Below, one piece after another: positions 1 through 11,282 of a stretch of 64,000 bases of DNA. The first letter of the stretch is position 1. Each line of letters opens with the position of its first letter. Origin of the DNA: Chionoecetes opilio (taxonomy: Eukaryota > Arthropoda > Malacostraca > Decapoda > Majidae). A model generated the notes under the pieces. It saw only the letters and a program-made list of their open reading frames with translations. It did not search any database and was not told the DNA's origin. Position numbers and translations under genes: made by a program. The DNA lies in the NCBI GenBank assembly GCA_016584305.1, contig JACEEZ010009447.1, positions 111,001-175,000 of the forward strand, given 5' to 3'.

Positions 1-203
1 TGTGTGTTTGTTGTGTTTGCTATAGTTTATTTTAGCTTGAAAAACGTCTTTTTTTTTTCTTCTTTTTTTTTTTTTTTTTTAATTGATGGGGTTCTGGAAC
101 CAAACCTATATTTTATCATTAGTTATGTGTTTCGTTATACGAGATTTTGCTTTAAGAGTATGCCAGGTGGAACCTAACTGCTCGTATCTTCGGGACCTCC
201 CTG
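1..203 (+). mobile_element. Right end of Tigger-like MITE, family A
   Basis: This is the right-hand ~200 bp of a MITE that also occurs complete at 8046-8818 and inverted at 40739-41530. All three share the T-rich run, the words GGAACCAAACCTATATTTTA and CTGCTCGTATCTTCGGGACC, and the end ACCTCCCTG followed by TA. It ends exactly where CR1 RT sequence begins, so it sits inside that LINE. TA duplication and CAGGGAGGTCCCG ends suit a pogo/Tigger-type non-autonomous element. The left part lies outside the window. Confidence 0.8.
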
Positions 204-205
204 TA

Positions 206-962
206 TTTAAGAAGGGAGATAGAGGATTAATGTCAAATTATCGACCCGTTAGCCTGATGACGTCAGTGGTAGGTAAATTATTGGAATCTGTTATTGCAAA
301 AAACATTAGAGAGCATCTTGAAAAGCATAGTTTGGTAAATGATTCACAACATGGGTTCACCAAAGGTAAATCATGTCTCACTAATTTATTGAGTTTTTAT
401 AGGAAAGTTTATGAAACAGCAGATAATGATGAGGATTATGATATAGTATACCTGGACTTTAGTAAGGCATTCGACAAGGTGCCACACGGTAGACTCTTAA
501 ATAAGGTTAAGGCTCATGAAATAGATGGGAAGGTTCTTCGTTGGATTAGATCTTGGCTAAGTAATAAGCAAGAAAGGGTTACAATTAATGGTTCTAAATC
601 TGAATGGGGGCAGGTAACGAGTGGGGTTCCACAAGGGTCTGTTTTGGGTCCATTACTATTTTTGATTTACATCAATGACTTGGATAGTGGGATTAGTAGT
701 GATATCAGCAAGTTTGCGGATGATACTAAGGTAGGTAGGATCATTAGATCACAGTCTGATGTAAATATTTTGCAAGGAGACTTCGATACATTTAATGAGT
801 GGGAAGATACATAGATGGCAGATGGAATTTAATATTAATAAGTGTAGCGTAATGAATGTTGACAGGAAAAATCCTGGTAATAGGTACACCATACACAATG
901 TATCGCTGAAAAGATCAGAGGGTGAAAAAGATCTGGGAGTGCGGGTAAGCTCAGACCTTCGT
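206..962 (+). pseudogene. CR1-like LINE reverse transcriptase fragment
   Basis: This is the RT domain of a CR1-like non-LTR retrotransposon, the enzyme that copies LINE RNA into DNA at a nicked target. One frame is open from the fingers (KKGDRG, SNYRPVS) through DFSKAFDKVPH, the SGVPQGSVLGPLLF box and the catalytic KFADDTKVG motif to about 812. A stop and frame change follow (EWEDT then stop), after which RT thumb sequence continues to about 960, where it is truncated. The 5' part is cut by the MITE at 1-203. Closely related copies lie at 3403-4778 (reverse) and 62251-63658. It is a dead 5'- and 3'-truncated copy. Confidence 0.9.
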
Positions 963-977
963 CGGTAGGTTTCAGCG

Positions 978-1330
978 ACAGGGAGGCGGTAGCAGAGTGG
1001 TTAGCGTCTCCGAGTGGCGTTCTAGGTGACCCGAGTTCGATCCGTGATGAGGGCTGTAAAATCCATTTAAAATCTTTCTCTGCACCGTCGAGTGGCCTTA
1101 GAACAACCACATGCTGCTCATTAACTCTACCTTCAATTGCGAGTGCATCAGAAGACACAGGGTGGCGGCATGAGACAATAATCACAGGCGTCACTATAAA
1201 AATCCTGCCTGCGCCACCACGGCCGAGGGACATTCATCACAGCCCTCAAGTGAACCTCCAGGGCCTACCATCCCACCCCTGGAGGTCACTGACTAGCGGT
1301 GCTATAGGCACAAATGTATATTAAAAAAAA
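978..1330 (+). mobile_element. tRNA-derived SINE
   Basis: The start looks like a tRNA: an A-box-like GGTAGCAGAGTGGTTAGCG and a B-box-like GAGTTCGATCC lie about 35 bp apart, the spacing of an internal RNA polymerase III promoter. Some 260 bp of unrelated body follow and the unit ends near an A-rich stretch at 1321-1330. It is not a functional tRNA gene: the acceptor stem does not close and the body runs on. The exact right border is uncertain. Confidence 0.55.
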
Positions 1331-1336
1331 ACATTG

Positions 1337-2121
1337 CCGTATTTTACGGCTTATAAGACGCTGCATCTTGGAAGACGCACCCTGATTTTGGAAAGAAATT
1401 TCTAAGAAAAAAAAAGAAAAAATACTGCTGTCCAATATACAGTCATTTTTGCACAAAAACACACTCACTATTCATTATCTTCATTCAGCACTGCTCCTCA
1501 GCCTTTTTTATTTACTAGCTTGAATGCGATATTATAAGTAAATTGTCATGTTGGCTGGCTGAACATGTGCACGCAGGTCGGACGGCGGGAGTGAAAAAGC
1601 CTACCGCGGCGGTGTGCAGCTGCATACGTGCCTGATGTGCCGATCAGCTGAGTCTGGCTTTGTCGTCCTGAGTGTAAACACCTCTCACGCCCTCCCGTGC
1701 CTCACTACGTTGCCTGCGCCTCACCACGTATTGTTTGAATTTTCCTGTATGCGTGTAGTATTTGTGGTTGCTGGAGGTACATAAGTATACAAATTTTCAT
1801 CTAATGTAACAAACAAAGTTCTTTATACATGCTATGGCTGTTGGTGCCAATCTGCTGGGGCGGAAAGGCTCCCGCCAGTATCGTGTAAACATTACAGGGT
1901 GAGGACAGATTGGTAGTTGAATTGAATGTCTTATGGTATTCTAAATACTCTTAACAGGTATGTACTGAGGTTACATTATATAAGAGGCTGAATTGAGTAG
2001 GTACTTAGGTACCTATTCAACAACATTGTACCTTCTACAACATTCGTCTTGGAAGATGCATGAGTGTATTTCAGGGTATTTTGGGGGGAAAAAAGTGCGT
2101 CTTATAAGCCGTAAAATATGG
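1337..2121. mobile_element. MITE family B, copy 1
   Basis: The inverted ends are CCGTATTTTACGGC and, reversed at the right, CCATATTTTACGGC, both followed by TTATAAGACGC. The whole unit (~785 bp) aligns with 20314-21086, including the inner words CGCGGCGGTG and CTGGCTTTGTCGTCCTGA. No transposase is present. The complete copy at 20314 is flanked by TA; here the left flank is TG and the right TA. Superfamily not assigned. Confidence 0.8.
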
Positions 2122-2608
2122 TAAATTAAACGTGTGCGAAGCAGCGCAAAACTCGGGGAGATAATGCGCGAAAGTCGGGATTGTAAGAATTTAGGACTCA
2201 GGGCGAAACTCGAGGATCGTGAAACTCGGATAGCATGAAACTCGGGAGGGTACTGTAGACTGTAGATGTTTAGAGCCATTCTCTGCTGCCAGGCAGCCCT
2301 GGAACCCTGACTGCCAACCGTAAGGTCAACAGTCAGCACAACTTATTTTATAACCACAATAATTTAACTTCCTATGTAACATATTTTTGAAGAAAAATAT
2401 TTGATATTATTTGGATGATTTTTCGAATTAAGTGGATACGTTTTTCATATTATAGCCCTAGATGTTACTGCCTACAAGTGCCATAAGCCTGAAAAGAAAA
2501 AAAAAATCTTAATTTTTTTCAAGATTTGGAAATATTTTTAAATGTATATTTGCTAGACTTATCGATAATTACGACTTAATGAATACCGACTTATCGAGAT
2601 TTACTGTA
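2122..2608. mobile_element. Two Tigger-like terminal fragments
   Basis: Two right-hand ends of Tigger-type elements lie here. One ends at 2255 (CTCGGGAGGGTACTG then TA) with repeated AAACTCG words before it. The other ends at 2606 (TATCGAGATTTACTG then TA). Both have the repeated CGA-containing subterminal words seen in the complete Tigger-like elements of this window. No matching left ends were found, so they are truncated or heavily diverged. Confidence 0.45.
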
Positions 2609-2630
2609 TAGGTGTATAATATGATCATTG

Positions 2631-2780
2631 CTAATACTTGGTTATGTTTCCATGCTTCTTGATTACCTCTTTGATCCTGTTTAGCATGGAATGTCCAAGT
2701 TTCTCGAAGTAATCTTGCAATAAATCATTCAACCACATCATCTGGACTGCAGCTTTCAGTTTCTCCATGGGCGATATGTC
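2631..2780 (-). pseudogene. Tc1-like transposase, C-terminal fragment
   Basis: Reverse-strand reading gives DISPMEKLK, then DYFEKLGHSMLNRIKEVIKK and HGNITKY with a stop at 2631. This is the C-terminus of a Tc1-family DD34E transposase: the final catalytic E follows a P-x motif (here SPME) and the protein ends in TKY. About 50 codons are left. The rest of the gene is not recognisable beside it. Confidence 0.7.
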
Positions 2781-3402
2781 ACACGTACAGTATTATACAG
2801 TATATATGATACCTCCCTCTACAATATTTTGTTTAGACGTTTGATCTTCTTTAGTACCCTTTGCTCTTTTTACAATGGTTCTTCCTCACTTTTACGATTG
2901 CTTTTAGTGGACTGACAGTTAGATGGTTGTATGAATCATGACAGTGGAGATTTAACTAGGCTTTTCCTTGAAAGTGTTCGCAAATGTATGCTCATGAATC
3001 AAGAGTGCAGGGTGCAGTGGGAGAGTGGGGGTAAAGGTGGCAGTCAGAAATAACATGCAAACCATTGAAGTGCTCTGTACAATCTCTCCTAACCATATGA
3101 ACATTAATGGAAAGTAACACCATAGAATGGTAATAGAGAGTCTCTTGCTTATCTAGATTTAAGATTAATAATTTTATGTTGAGAATATTAGTGTAAAAGC
3201 TGCAACATATTTCCCCCCCCTTATTTTTTTACGACAGGTTGCAGCTGTGTTTATACTGTAATGAAAATTAAAATCTAACAATCTAAATAGCAATACAAAT
3301 GTATGAATTCTGATATCTGTCCAGAGTGATGTAACACTGCTCCCACCAGAACAGCAAGAACCAACCAATAGTTTCAGACTTCTCAATCTCCCCTCCTTAA
3401 GT
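2781..3402. other. No gene seen
   Basis: AT-rich sequence without a supported ORF, RNA gene or repeat boundary. A short poly-C run lies at 3211-3220. It probably consists of decayed repeat sequence. Confidence 0.4.
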
Positions 3403-4778
3403 ACATAAGAACATAAGAAAATAAGGAAGCTACAAGAGGCCGTGAGACCTACACGTGGTAGTTCCTGTTACTTAATACTACCTGTTTCTACCTTTCATCC
3501 CCGTCCATGAAATTGTCTAGCCTCCTTTTAAAACTCCCTATTGACTCCGCACTAACTACCTGACGACTGAGTCCATTCCAATCATTTACCACCCTATTTG
3601 TGAACCAGTTTTTCCCTATTTCCTTTTTAAATATACGCTTTTCCAGTTTGAATACGTTACTTCTTGTTCTACCCTGATCACTAGCCGTAAGAACTTTTCC
3701 TACATCGCCTTTATTGTATCCCTTCTTTAACCACTTAAAAATTCTATAAGATCTTCCCCTACTCTACGCCTCTCGAGTGAGTGTAAATTTAATAGTTCAA
3801 TCTCTTCTCATAACTAAAGTTACGCATCCCGTGTATAATTTTGGTCATCCTTCTCTGCACTGATTCTAACAAGGTTATGTCCATCCTGTAACACGGAGAC
3901 CAAAACTGAACCGCATAGTCTAGGTCAGGTCAGACTAGAGCCAAATAAAGCTTTAGAATAACCTCAGCACTTCTACTTTAAACACTCCTGGTAATGAATC
4001 CTAAAACCCTATTAGCTCAATTTCTAGCATTAGTACATTGTTTCCTAGGACGGAGGTCTGAGCTTACCCGCACTCCCAAATCTTCCTCACCTGTGATCTT
4101 TTCAGCGATACATTGCATATAGTGTACCTATTACCTGGATTTTTTCTACCAAAATTAATTACGCTACACTTGTCAATATTAAATTTCATCTGCCACGTAA
4201 CTACCCACTCGTTTAACTTATCTAAGTCTCCCTGCAATATGTTTACATCAGACTGTGATCTAATAATCGTACCTACCTTAGTATCATCAGCAAACTTGCT
4301 GATATCACTGCTAATCCCACTATCTAAGTCATTGATGTAAATCAAAAATAGTAATGGACCTAAAACAGATCCCTGTGAAACCCCACTTGTCACCTGCCCC
4401 CATTCAGATTTAGAACCATTAATTGTAACCCTTTGCTGCCTATCACTTAGCCAAGATCTAATCCAACGAAGAACCTTCCCATCTATTCCATGAGCCTTAA
4501 CCTTATGTATTTAAGAGTCTCTCATGTGGTACCTTGTTGAATGCCTTACTAAAGTCCAGTTATACAATATCATAATCGTCATCATTATCTGCTGTCTTAT
4601 AAACTTTCCTATAAAAACTCAATAAATTAGTGAGACATGACCTACCCTTTGTAAACCCATGTTGTGAATCATTTACCAAACTACGCTTTTCTAGATGTTC
4701 CCTAATGTTTTTTGCAATAACAGATTCCAATAATTTACCTCCCACCGATGTCAGACTAACGGCTCGATAATTTGACAA
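3403..4778 (-). mobile_element. CR1-like LINE, 3' part with tail
   Basis: A reverse-strand CR1 copy truncated inside RT. Its 3' tail, read on the plus strand as repeated CATAAGAA at 3406-3420, corresponds to TTCTTATG repeats, the kind of short 3' terminal repeat typical of CR1 elements. The RT has SGVSQGSVLGPLLF and KFADDTKVG; upstream sequence to ~4778 carries AVSLTSVGGKLLESV. Stops and frameshifts break it between 4393 and 4560 and in the thumb. It ends about 75 bp before the NLE1 exon at 4853, so it lies in the preceding NLE1 intron, antisense to the gene. Confidence 0.9.
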
Positions 4779-4852
4779 GTATGGCAAATCAAGGATCACT
4801 TGTGAGCATTTATAGTCTATGTCCACAATTTATATTCATATAATTTTCTCAG

Positions 4853-4956
4853 GTTTCTTGGAGTGCTACGCGGACATGTGACAGGAGTGTATCAGGTAGC
4901 ATGGTCAGCAGACTCTCGTCTCCTGGTCAGTGGCAGCAAGGATTCTACTTTGAAGG
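4853..4956 (+). CDS. NLE1: Notchless homolog, WD40 exon (third from last)
   Basis: Notchless is a nuclear WD40 beta-propeller protein needed for release of assembly factors from pre-60S ribosomes; it also modulates Notch signalling. The exon is bounded by TTTTCTCAG and GGTGAGT. After one leading base it reads [20 protein letters not shown], then [14 protein letters not shown], which is a WD40 repeat with the GH dipeptide and the SGS.D tail. It matches the penultimate repeat of animal NLE1. Splicing at 4956/25073 restores the K-V-W codons. Earlier exons must lie left of the window. Confidence 0.93.
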
Positions 4957-5254
4957 GTGAGTAGGAAGGCATTTTATAAGTTATCAAGCTGCTCTTTAAC
5001 TTAGGTTGAATCTTAATTTTCTGAATGATGCAGAAATGAGCATTGGAAGTTATAGTCAAGTGGCTGCTTTATCACTGATTTGACACTCTACTTGCTGCTA
5101 CAATAGTATCACCTGATGAAATAGATGTTAACCCAATATTGATATCAGATACAATTATTATTGCTAGCCATGACCTGTGCACACCAGCTGTTTATTTTAT
5201 TCATGTGCAGTGGCAACGTGTTTACTGCATGTTTTTACACACACATTCTGGCCG

Positions 5255-6251
5255 ATGCCGAAACACAAACAACGATCTAGGAAGCTCCCAGATGAATTGT
5301 TATTTATCGACGAATAACACTGAAGGAGTTGAAGTGGCTACAATTGGACAACAACTACCCAGGAGCCTAGATATGTATTATCATAGGGCCTGAATGGATG
5401 TGGTTCCAAATGTGACGTGTGTTATTGTTGTTAGTGGTGGAGTTGACAATAAACGGACAGTGGCCAACACGCTTAACAGGACTCGACCAGATTTTTCTGG
5501 ATTCGTCAATGACGAGTAAAGGAAGAACATGCAGAGAAGTTTAAGTACAGACTGAATAAAGCATAAGTGAATACAGACAAAACAAGATTGGACATTAGAA
5601 AGAAGACTATGGAGGAATTTAAATCTATGCAAGGGATTCGTGAAAGGATGAAAGGATTAAGAGTTTAAAACTTGAGGGGCTGAAAATGAAGGAAAGACAA
5701 AGAACAAAGGAAAATGAGTTAAAAAAAAAATTAAGAAACTGAGAAAGGAGAATAGTGAGCTGACAGCAAAATCTGAAAATGGAGAGAAAAAACAGTTAAG
5801 GAACAAGTGGAAGCCATGATGAAAGGGGAGGTGAATAACTGGAAAGAATAAAAAGAGAAAGCCAAAGTAGATTTTCTAGAAGTTATGGAACAACAAAAGA
5901 AGGAACAAAGTGAAAATGTTAAAAAAGAGGTGAAAGTTTTGAAGAAGAATTATAATTTAGTAAGAGATGCAGCAGATAAGAAAAAGTGTTATTATTTTTG
6001 GTTTGAAGGAGAAGAATATCTTGTTGGAAATAAAAAGATATAGAGAAGAAATAAGACCGGTAAAGGATGTGTTGATGAAATTAAATGAAGAGACAATATT
6101 TGTAGATGTAGTCAAAGAAGTCGTAAGATTGGGACCTTATGCAGAAGGAAGAGATAGACCAATAAAACTTAGATTAAAATCGCAGACTGCAACCGAGGAA
6201 ATCCAGGCGAGAGCTATAAGGTTGAGGTCAACGGATGATTACAGGGAAGTG
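5255..6251 (+). pseudogene. LINE ORF1 protein (nucleic-acid-binding), degenerate
   Basis: It opens with MPKHKQRSRKLPDELLFIDE and then meets stops. A lysine/glutamate-rich coiled-coil stretch follows (5620-5960). The clearest part is 5967-6251: SVIIFGLKE, DVVKEVVRLGPYAEGRD, RPIKLRLKS. The VIIFGLKE and RPIKLRLKS strands fit the RRM-like nucleic-acid-binding fold of ORF1 proteins in several LINE clades, which coat LINE RNA. The frame is cut by the insertion at 6254 and resumes at 9455. Several stops and frameshifts mean it is inactive. Confidence 0.7.
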
Positions 6252-6774
6252 TACACTAAAACCCTTATAACTCGGCATTGTATAACTCGGAATTTGATAT
6301 AACTCGATAAGGCAAAGACAGTCGGCAAGAATTATGTATCTCGGCATGTTGTCGAGTTATAACTGCATCTCTTGGTTTACACTCGGCATATCATGCCCTC
6401 ACAACCTCTTGTTTGAACATGTATACAGAAAGTCGGCAAAAAATAATGTATCTCGGCATATGTATTGCCGATTTATAACTGTATCTCTTTGCTTACACTC
6501 GGCATATCCTCAGTCGCATAAGTGTCAGCCTATGCGCTGGTACCCAACCTTGCTCTGTATCCCAGTGCTTCACACGGTCACTTTTTCCAGCATCTTTTGG
6601 TATTTTGCTACCATTTGATGCCTGATACTGGCATCTCTTGGTAGCAAACGTGGAGTCGCGTATGATCGTTCTCTTGCCACCAGTGCTGGCATCTTTGATT
6701 ACATCTTGGAGCAGCCGACGCTAGACTTGTACGAACTACATGTTGCCAGACCTGCTTCTCTAATACCTCGCATA

Positions 6775-6862
6775 GCCGTATTTTACGGCTTTTAACTTAT
6801 AAGACGCTGCATCTTGGAAGACTTTCTCTGATTTTGGAAAGAAATTTCTAAGAAAAAATAAA
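6775..6862. mobile_element. MITE family B, truncated left end
   Basis: Reads GCCGTATTTTACGGC, then TTATAAGACGCTGCATCTTG and AAAGAAATTTCTAAGAAAA, the same order as the left ends at 1337 and 20314, with a small insertion after the first palindrome. The rest of the element is missing. Confidence 0.7.
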
Positions 6863-7384
6863 TATAAATAAACAGATTTTCTCGTAAAATCTACCAATTT
6901 TTTCTCGGTAGCCTTCTTCTTCTTCTTGTGACCTCTACCGTTTAGTATAGTCTTATATTAGGCTTAGTATAGCTTGTATGTAGTTTTGTTTTGTTTTTCC
7001 TTTTGTTTGTGTTTTTCTCTACAGGAGCAGCCGGTTCAAAGGCCAGGGCAGGGATGCTCGAAAATCCCTCGTAAGGGACAACTTACGAGTGTATGGCTAC
7101 AATAACCTTACGAGGGTGGGCTGAGGGAGATGCTCATACCGAGCCGTCACTCCCGTACGGTTATCGGTGGCCTCTGGGTGGGGAATATAGAGATATTCTA
7201 GGGATATGTGTGGGGAAATTCTGCTGACCAATCACAGAGCAGCGCCTCGCATGACGCGGCCTTATCTAGCCAATCATCATGCTTTCAGCTGTCAGGGAGC
7301 CCGATAAATAAATTTAAAGGCAATTCAAATGCTGCTGTTGTGCTAAAATCGGCCCCTTTTGGAAATCGTCCCGCGGACGCTTAT

Positions 7385-7483
7385 TTAACCTAAATAACTC
7401 TACAAAACTTAACACAAACCTATCATAAACCTTACCTAACCTAAACCAGACCTAAACATAACTTAACCTAAACCTAAAAACTA
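7385..7483. repeat. Degenerate CCTAA-rich tract
   Basis: About 100 bp built from imperfect AACCTAA / CTTAACCTAAACCTAA words. This resembles the complement of the arthropod telomere repeat TTAGG but is irregular and internal to a transposable element, so it is probably a simple-repeat part of that element and not a telomere. Confidence 0.5.
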
Positions 7484-8045
7484 TGTTTGCCGGTGTTGAG
7501 CTAAGATCGGCTGATTTCCGAAATAGGGCCGATTTCAGCTCACTATCACCAGAATGTTACGATAATACATAGCTGCCATATTAGCCTTTCAGCGTAATAT
7601 TCTCCCGCTGATTACTACAGAGACGTACCCAGGGTATACCTAGATGCGCTGATCATAGGTTCGAGTCCCGCGTGCCCGAAATTAGGATCTATAGACCACT
7701 GCTGGCCCGCGCCGTATGTATGCCGTATCCGTGGCCCTGGCGGTACTCTGTTATAGTGGACGAGAACTGCGCGTTCGCTCTTTAGGTCAGACAACACACT
7801 GGGGGGCTAACACCTCACTGTGACACACGTGACACTTGTGTGCAAGGATAGTATAACTTTATAATATCCTTGCTTGTGTGTATATGTGCGTGTGTACTAG
7901 TACGTCAGACATTTGATACCACCACCACCACCGGATCATTATAGCGGCCAAACTTGTATGATGAACTATACGTTTTGATTCAAGAAGTCGACCGATATAT
8001 ATAATTAATATATAGGTTTGCCCTGATATGAATTTATTACAAGTA

Positions 8046-8818
8046 CAGGGAGGTCCCGTTATACGAGCATTCGGTATACGAGAATCCGATGATACGAGAT
8101 GTGTAAATTAGGGTCTATTTTCAATATACGAGATCGAAAATCCAATGCTACGACATTCAAACTGGGGTGAGTAAAATTATCAAGTTCAAAATGTGCACCC
8201 TACCACTCCTGGGCTGGACAAAGGGGGATTTGGTTGATCCCAGTGAGGTCACCCCTAGCAAGCCCTGACCTGAAGGGTAATTAAGCATATGGCACGGCCT
8301 GACATTTAGGGGTAATTAGCAGGTGTGCGGCCCCAACCTTGGGACCGCAGTCAGGTCACCCCTAGCAAGGCGTGGCCTGAAGGGTAATTAAGCATATGGC
8401 GCGGCCTGACCTTTAGGGGTAATTAGCAGGTGTGCGGCCCCAACCTTGGGACCGCTACACTACCTCCTCTTATATCATGCGGCGTCCCCTACATTACAAC
8501 GTCTTTTTTGCTTGTTATGCATGTTTTATGTTTAATTAATGTGCAGTTATGTTATTTTGTGTGCTATTTTCTCTTTCAGAATGTTTTTTCTACAGAATAG
8601 GTAGTACAGTGTGGGTAATATAGACGCTGTGTGTTTGTTGTGTTTGCTATAGTTTATTTTAGCTTGAAAAACATGTTTTTTTTTTTCTTTTCTTTTTTTG
8701 ATGGGGTCCTGGAACCAAACCTATATTTTACCATTAGTTATGTGTTTCGTTATATGAGATTTCGCTGTACGAGTATGCCAGGTGGAACCTAACTGCTCGT
8801 ATCTTCGGGACCTCCCTG
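8046..8818 (+). mobile_element. MITE family A, complete copy
   Basis: Perfect 13-bp ends CAGGGAGGTCCCG in inverted orientation, flanked by TA at 8044 and 8819. Subterminal TATACGAG words recur. Internally a ~112-bp segment is tandemly doubled (8270-8455): GGTGTGCGGCCCCAACCTTG occurs twice. It ends in a T-rich run and the same 3' block found at 1-203. No coding capacity. The same doubled segment is in the inverted copy at 40739, so the duplication predates spread of the family. Confidence 0.85.
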
Positions 8819-9454
8819 TATAGGTATTGTATGTTAAATATGATATATATGGAGTCAATGATGCAATAAACACATCACATTTCAAACAGGCAAGTATGAA
8901 ATGGCTATAATACACAATAAACATAAAATATAGTGATACAAATTGTTTTTTTATGTCTTGTCGCTTCAAATTTCACTCCCTTAGGGAGTTAAGGGTGCTC
9001 CAGACCACCCTTAGCCTCGCGGTCCCGTACCAAGTGAGAAAACGGTTTGAGCATCTCCCTTAGAGGCGCTACGAGGTAAAAGTCCCCCAAGGTAATACTT
9101 ACGGGCCCGTAACTCTTTCGAGCATCTCCCCCCTGGCCTATGAAGAATAGGCCACCTGTAATATCAAGATTAAGATCAAGTATCGCTTCTTACTAGGTCC
9201 TCTCATCTCCTCCTCTTCCTCTTCCTCCTCTCCTCTCCTCTAGTGTAAGCCGAAGCCACCACCCCGGGAGGCGGGTCACAAACCCCCGGCTAACACCCGG
9301 TACCCATTCACTGCTGGGTGGACAGGGGCTCGGGGCATTTTCAGGGTGCAGTGTATTTACAAAATTTTGAATTTTCACCCATATCAGGAGGGCATTTGCA
9401 TAACTCGGCAAGGCCAGAGCCCTTATCGTGCAGAGTTATAAGGGTTTTACTGTA

Positions 9455-9910
9455 TGTGAAAAAAAACAATGAATGAAGAGGAAAGGAAAAAGTTAAAGGA
9501 AATGAAAGAGGAAGTAAGGCAGAAAAATGAAGAACAGAGGAAGAGAAAGGTTTTTTTTAGGGTATTAGACGAAAGGGTAAGAAAGTGGTATATATAGAAA
9601 AAAGGGAAATTCTATGAAGAAATATGTTGTAAAAAATGGAATGGAAGTGATATACACAAACATAGATGGTATAATATCAAGAAGGCTGAAACTAAGAGAT
9701 TACTTCATCAAATACAAATCCAGACGTAGTGTGTCTTACAGAAACTAAATTAGTAGAATACCAAGTGGTGATAAGTAATAACTTCAACATATGGAGAAGG
9801 GACAGAAGTGGTAGAAGAGGTGGTGGAGTCATGATAATGACAAAATTAAGGGTGAAAGTTTAAAAAGTTGAGTATGAAGAAAGGAAGAGCTGAAATAGTG
9901 AGTATACAAA
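9455..9910 (+). pseudogene. LINE ORF1 end and endonuclease start
   Basis: Continuation of the interrupted LINE. After lysine/glutamate-rich sequence comes an AP-type endonuclease start: YTNIDGI, then NPDVVCLTETKLVEYQ (catalytic E in the TE-T motif) and IWRRDRSGRRGGGVMIM. This enzyme nicks target DNA for LINE insertion. Frame changes are present at about 9660, 9715 and 9860. It is cut at 9912 by a Tigger-like element and picks up again near 14430. Confidence 0.75.
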
Positions 9911-9912
9911 TA

Positions 9913-11280
9913 CACTAGGGTCCCGCATAAAGCGTGTTCGCATAAAGCGTTTCCCCTATAAAGCGAACGACCTAAAATATTAAACTAATTTTTTTTTACA
10001 TTTTTTTTAAATAAATAAAATTCCAAAATTTTCGTTAGGAACGAATTTCCAGCCAGTTCTGTATCCTGTATCCAGAGAGCCCTTCTCCTCCTTACCATCG
10101 AGGGCTGGGAGATCGCCTTTCAGTGGGTTCCCTCCCACGCTGGTATCCCAGGCAACGAGGTGGCTGATTCTGCTGCCAGGATGGCCTTAACAGATGTAAA
10201 CACAACCCCCTTCCCTCTGCCGCTCTCCAAGGCTAAACGCCTCATCTCCCGGGTCTGACGCTCCACCTGGAACAACACGCTCGGGGATGCCCTTCGCATC
10301 ACCTCCATGGGCCAATACCGCAGTGACTCTTCCCCCCAGCCGTGGATAAGGACAAAGTCCCACGTCCTCGATGTCACCCTTACCCGCCTCCGCCTGGGGC
10401 ACACGACACTCACGGCTCACCTGCATCGCCTCCGTCTGTCCCCTGCCCCCACTGCCCTTGGTGCATGATGTTCCAGAGACTATTGAACACTTTCTGCTTC
10501 AGTGTCCACGCTTCCACTCACACCGTGTAGTGCTACAGTCTCAACTCCTCGCCCTGACCGTCACCACCTGTGACCTGCCCACCCTGCTGGCGGCAGCTGG
10601 CGTTCCCCCCTCCCGGCAACACGCCGTCATCCGCCTCAACTATGCCTTCCTGAGGAAGACAGGTCAACTACTGTGCCTGTGATAGCATCATAGGACATCA
10701 CTAGGGCTCATAGTGTTCCCTAAGGGATCCTCGTAGCCCTAAAACAACAACAATAACCGTTCTGGCGAGGCACGCAAACGAGAGTTAAGCCAGGTTTATG
10801 GCAACTTTCTTTCGAGTCACTAACCTAACCTAATCCCACGCTTTAAACTCCTAACTAAAGCCAAATCTGCATTAAAAGTGTCCGCGGCAAGGGAAGAACA
10901 GAGGCGATGTAGGTCACAAGAGGAAGAAGAGTGATAGGCACGCCGCACGTAAACAAACACTTGTCTCTCGCCTCCCTATGAACAACATGTCATTATCTCC
11001 AAAAGTTTGAATCCAAAAGAATGTTTCCTAGAATCCAATAAGGTAAACAGAAACTATACTCCCAATTGTGTAGGGAATTTCGATCCTAATGTAAAATAAT
11101 ACCATGCTCTGAACTTCTGGTATGCATGGGTGTGAACAAGTATAAATGTACGGGTACGGGCGGGAGGACCGATCGACCAATATCAATGTTTCCCATAGGT
11201 TATGTGTTTCACATAGAGCGAATTCACATAAAACGACTTCGTTTTTCAACCAATTTCTCGTTTTATGTGGGACCCTAGTG
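9913..11280. mobile_element. Tigger-like MITE carrying an I-type LINE fragment
   Basis: Inverted ends CACTAGGGTCCCGCATAAAG (left) and, reversed from the right, CACTAGGGTCCCACATAAAA, with TA at 9911 and 11281. The right part (about 10800-11075) is homologous, in reverse, to 13980-14255 in a Tigger-like element with different ends. A LINE fragment sits at 10056-10756. No Tigger transposase is left. Confidence 0.8.
10056..10756 (+). pseudogene. I-clade LINE: RNase H and zinc-knuckle 3' end
   Basis: Reading WVPSHAGIPGNEVADSAARM is the C-terminal signature of the RNase H domain that I-clade LINEs carry after RT; the last catalytic D is in EVADSA. Further on come LRLGHTTLTAHLHRL, a CPWC and ETIEHFLLQCPRF, a zinc-binding tail. 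The frame shifts between 10256 and 10480. A 3' UTR ends in ACAACAACAATAA near 10756. The copy is heavily 5'-truncated. Confidence 0.8.
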
Positions 11281-11282
11281 TA

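Larger units (their letters stand above)
7051..9131. mobile_element. Unclassified DNA element with GATGCTCGAAA ends
   Basis: Left end GGGATGCTCGAAAA; right end, reversed, GGAGATGCTCGAAAG. Inner copies of the same word in both orientations (GAGATGCTCATAC near 7129, GAGCATCTCCCTTA near 9048) form subterminal repeats. No transposase is visible. The interior holds CCAATCA words at 7228 and 7269, a CCTAA-rich tract and a complete family A MITE (8046-8818). Target duplication is not clear, so borders are approximate. Confidence 0.55.
6254..9452. mobile_element. Tigger-like element inserted in LINE ORF1
   Basis: The ends are CACTAAAACCCTTATAACTC and, reversed from the right, CAGTAAAACCCTTATAACTC, flanked by TA at 6252 and 9453. 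The subterminal region repeats TATAACTCGG words several times, as Tigger elements do. No transposase remains recognisable. Later insertions enlarge it: a scrap of MITE family B (6775-6862) and a ~2.1-kb element at 7051-9131. A fragment before the right end (9250-9350) has GGTACCCATTCACTGCTGGG, resembling the body of a decapod-type tRNA SINE. Confidence 0.75.

Noticed and set aside
1..4852. Additional upstream NLE1 exons
   Set aside because: Searched by eye for the preceding WD40 blades (for example a DGRTGK-type end before the exon at 4853); none seen, so they must lie outside the window.
7615..7797. GGTTCGAGTCCCGCG as a pol III B box
   Set aside because: A lone B-box-like word without an A box at proper distance or tRNA fold.
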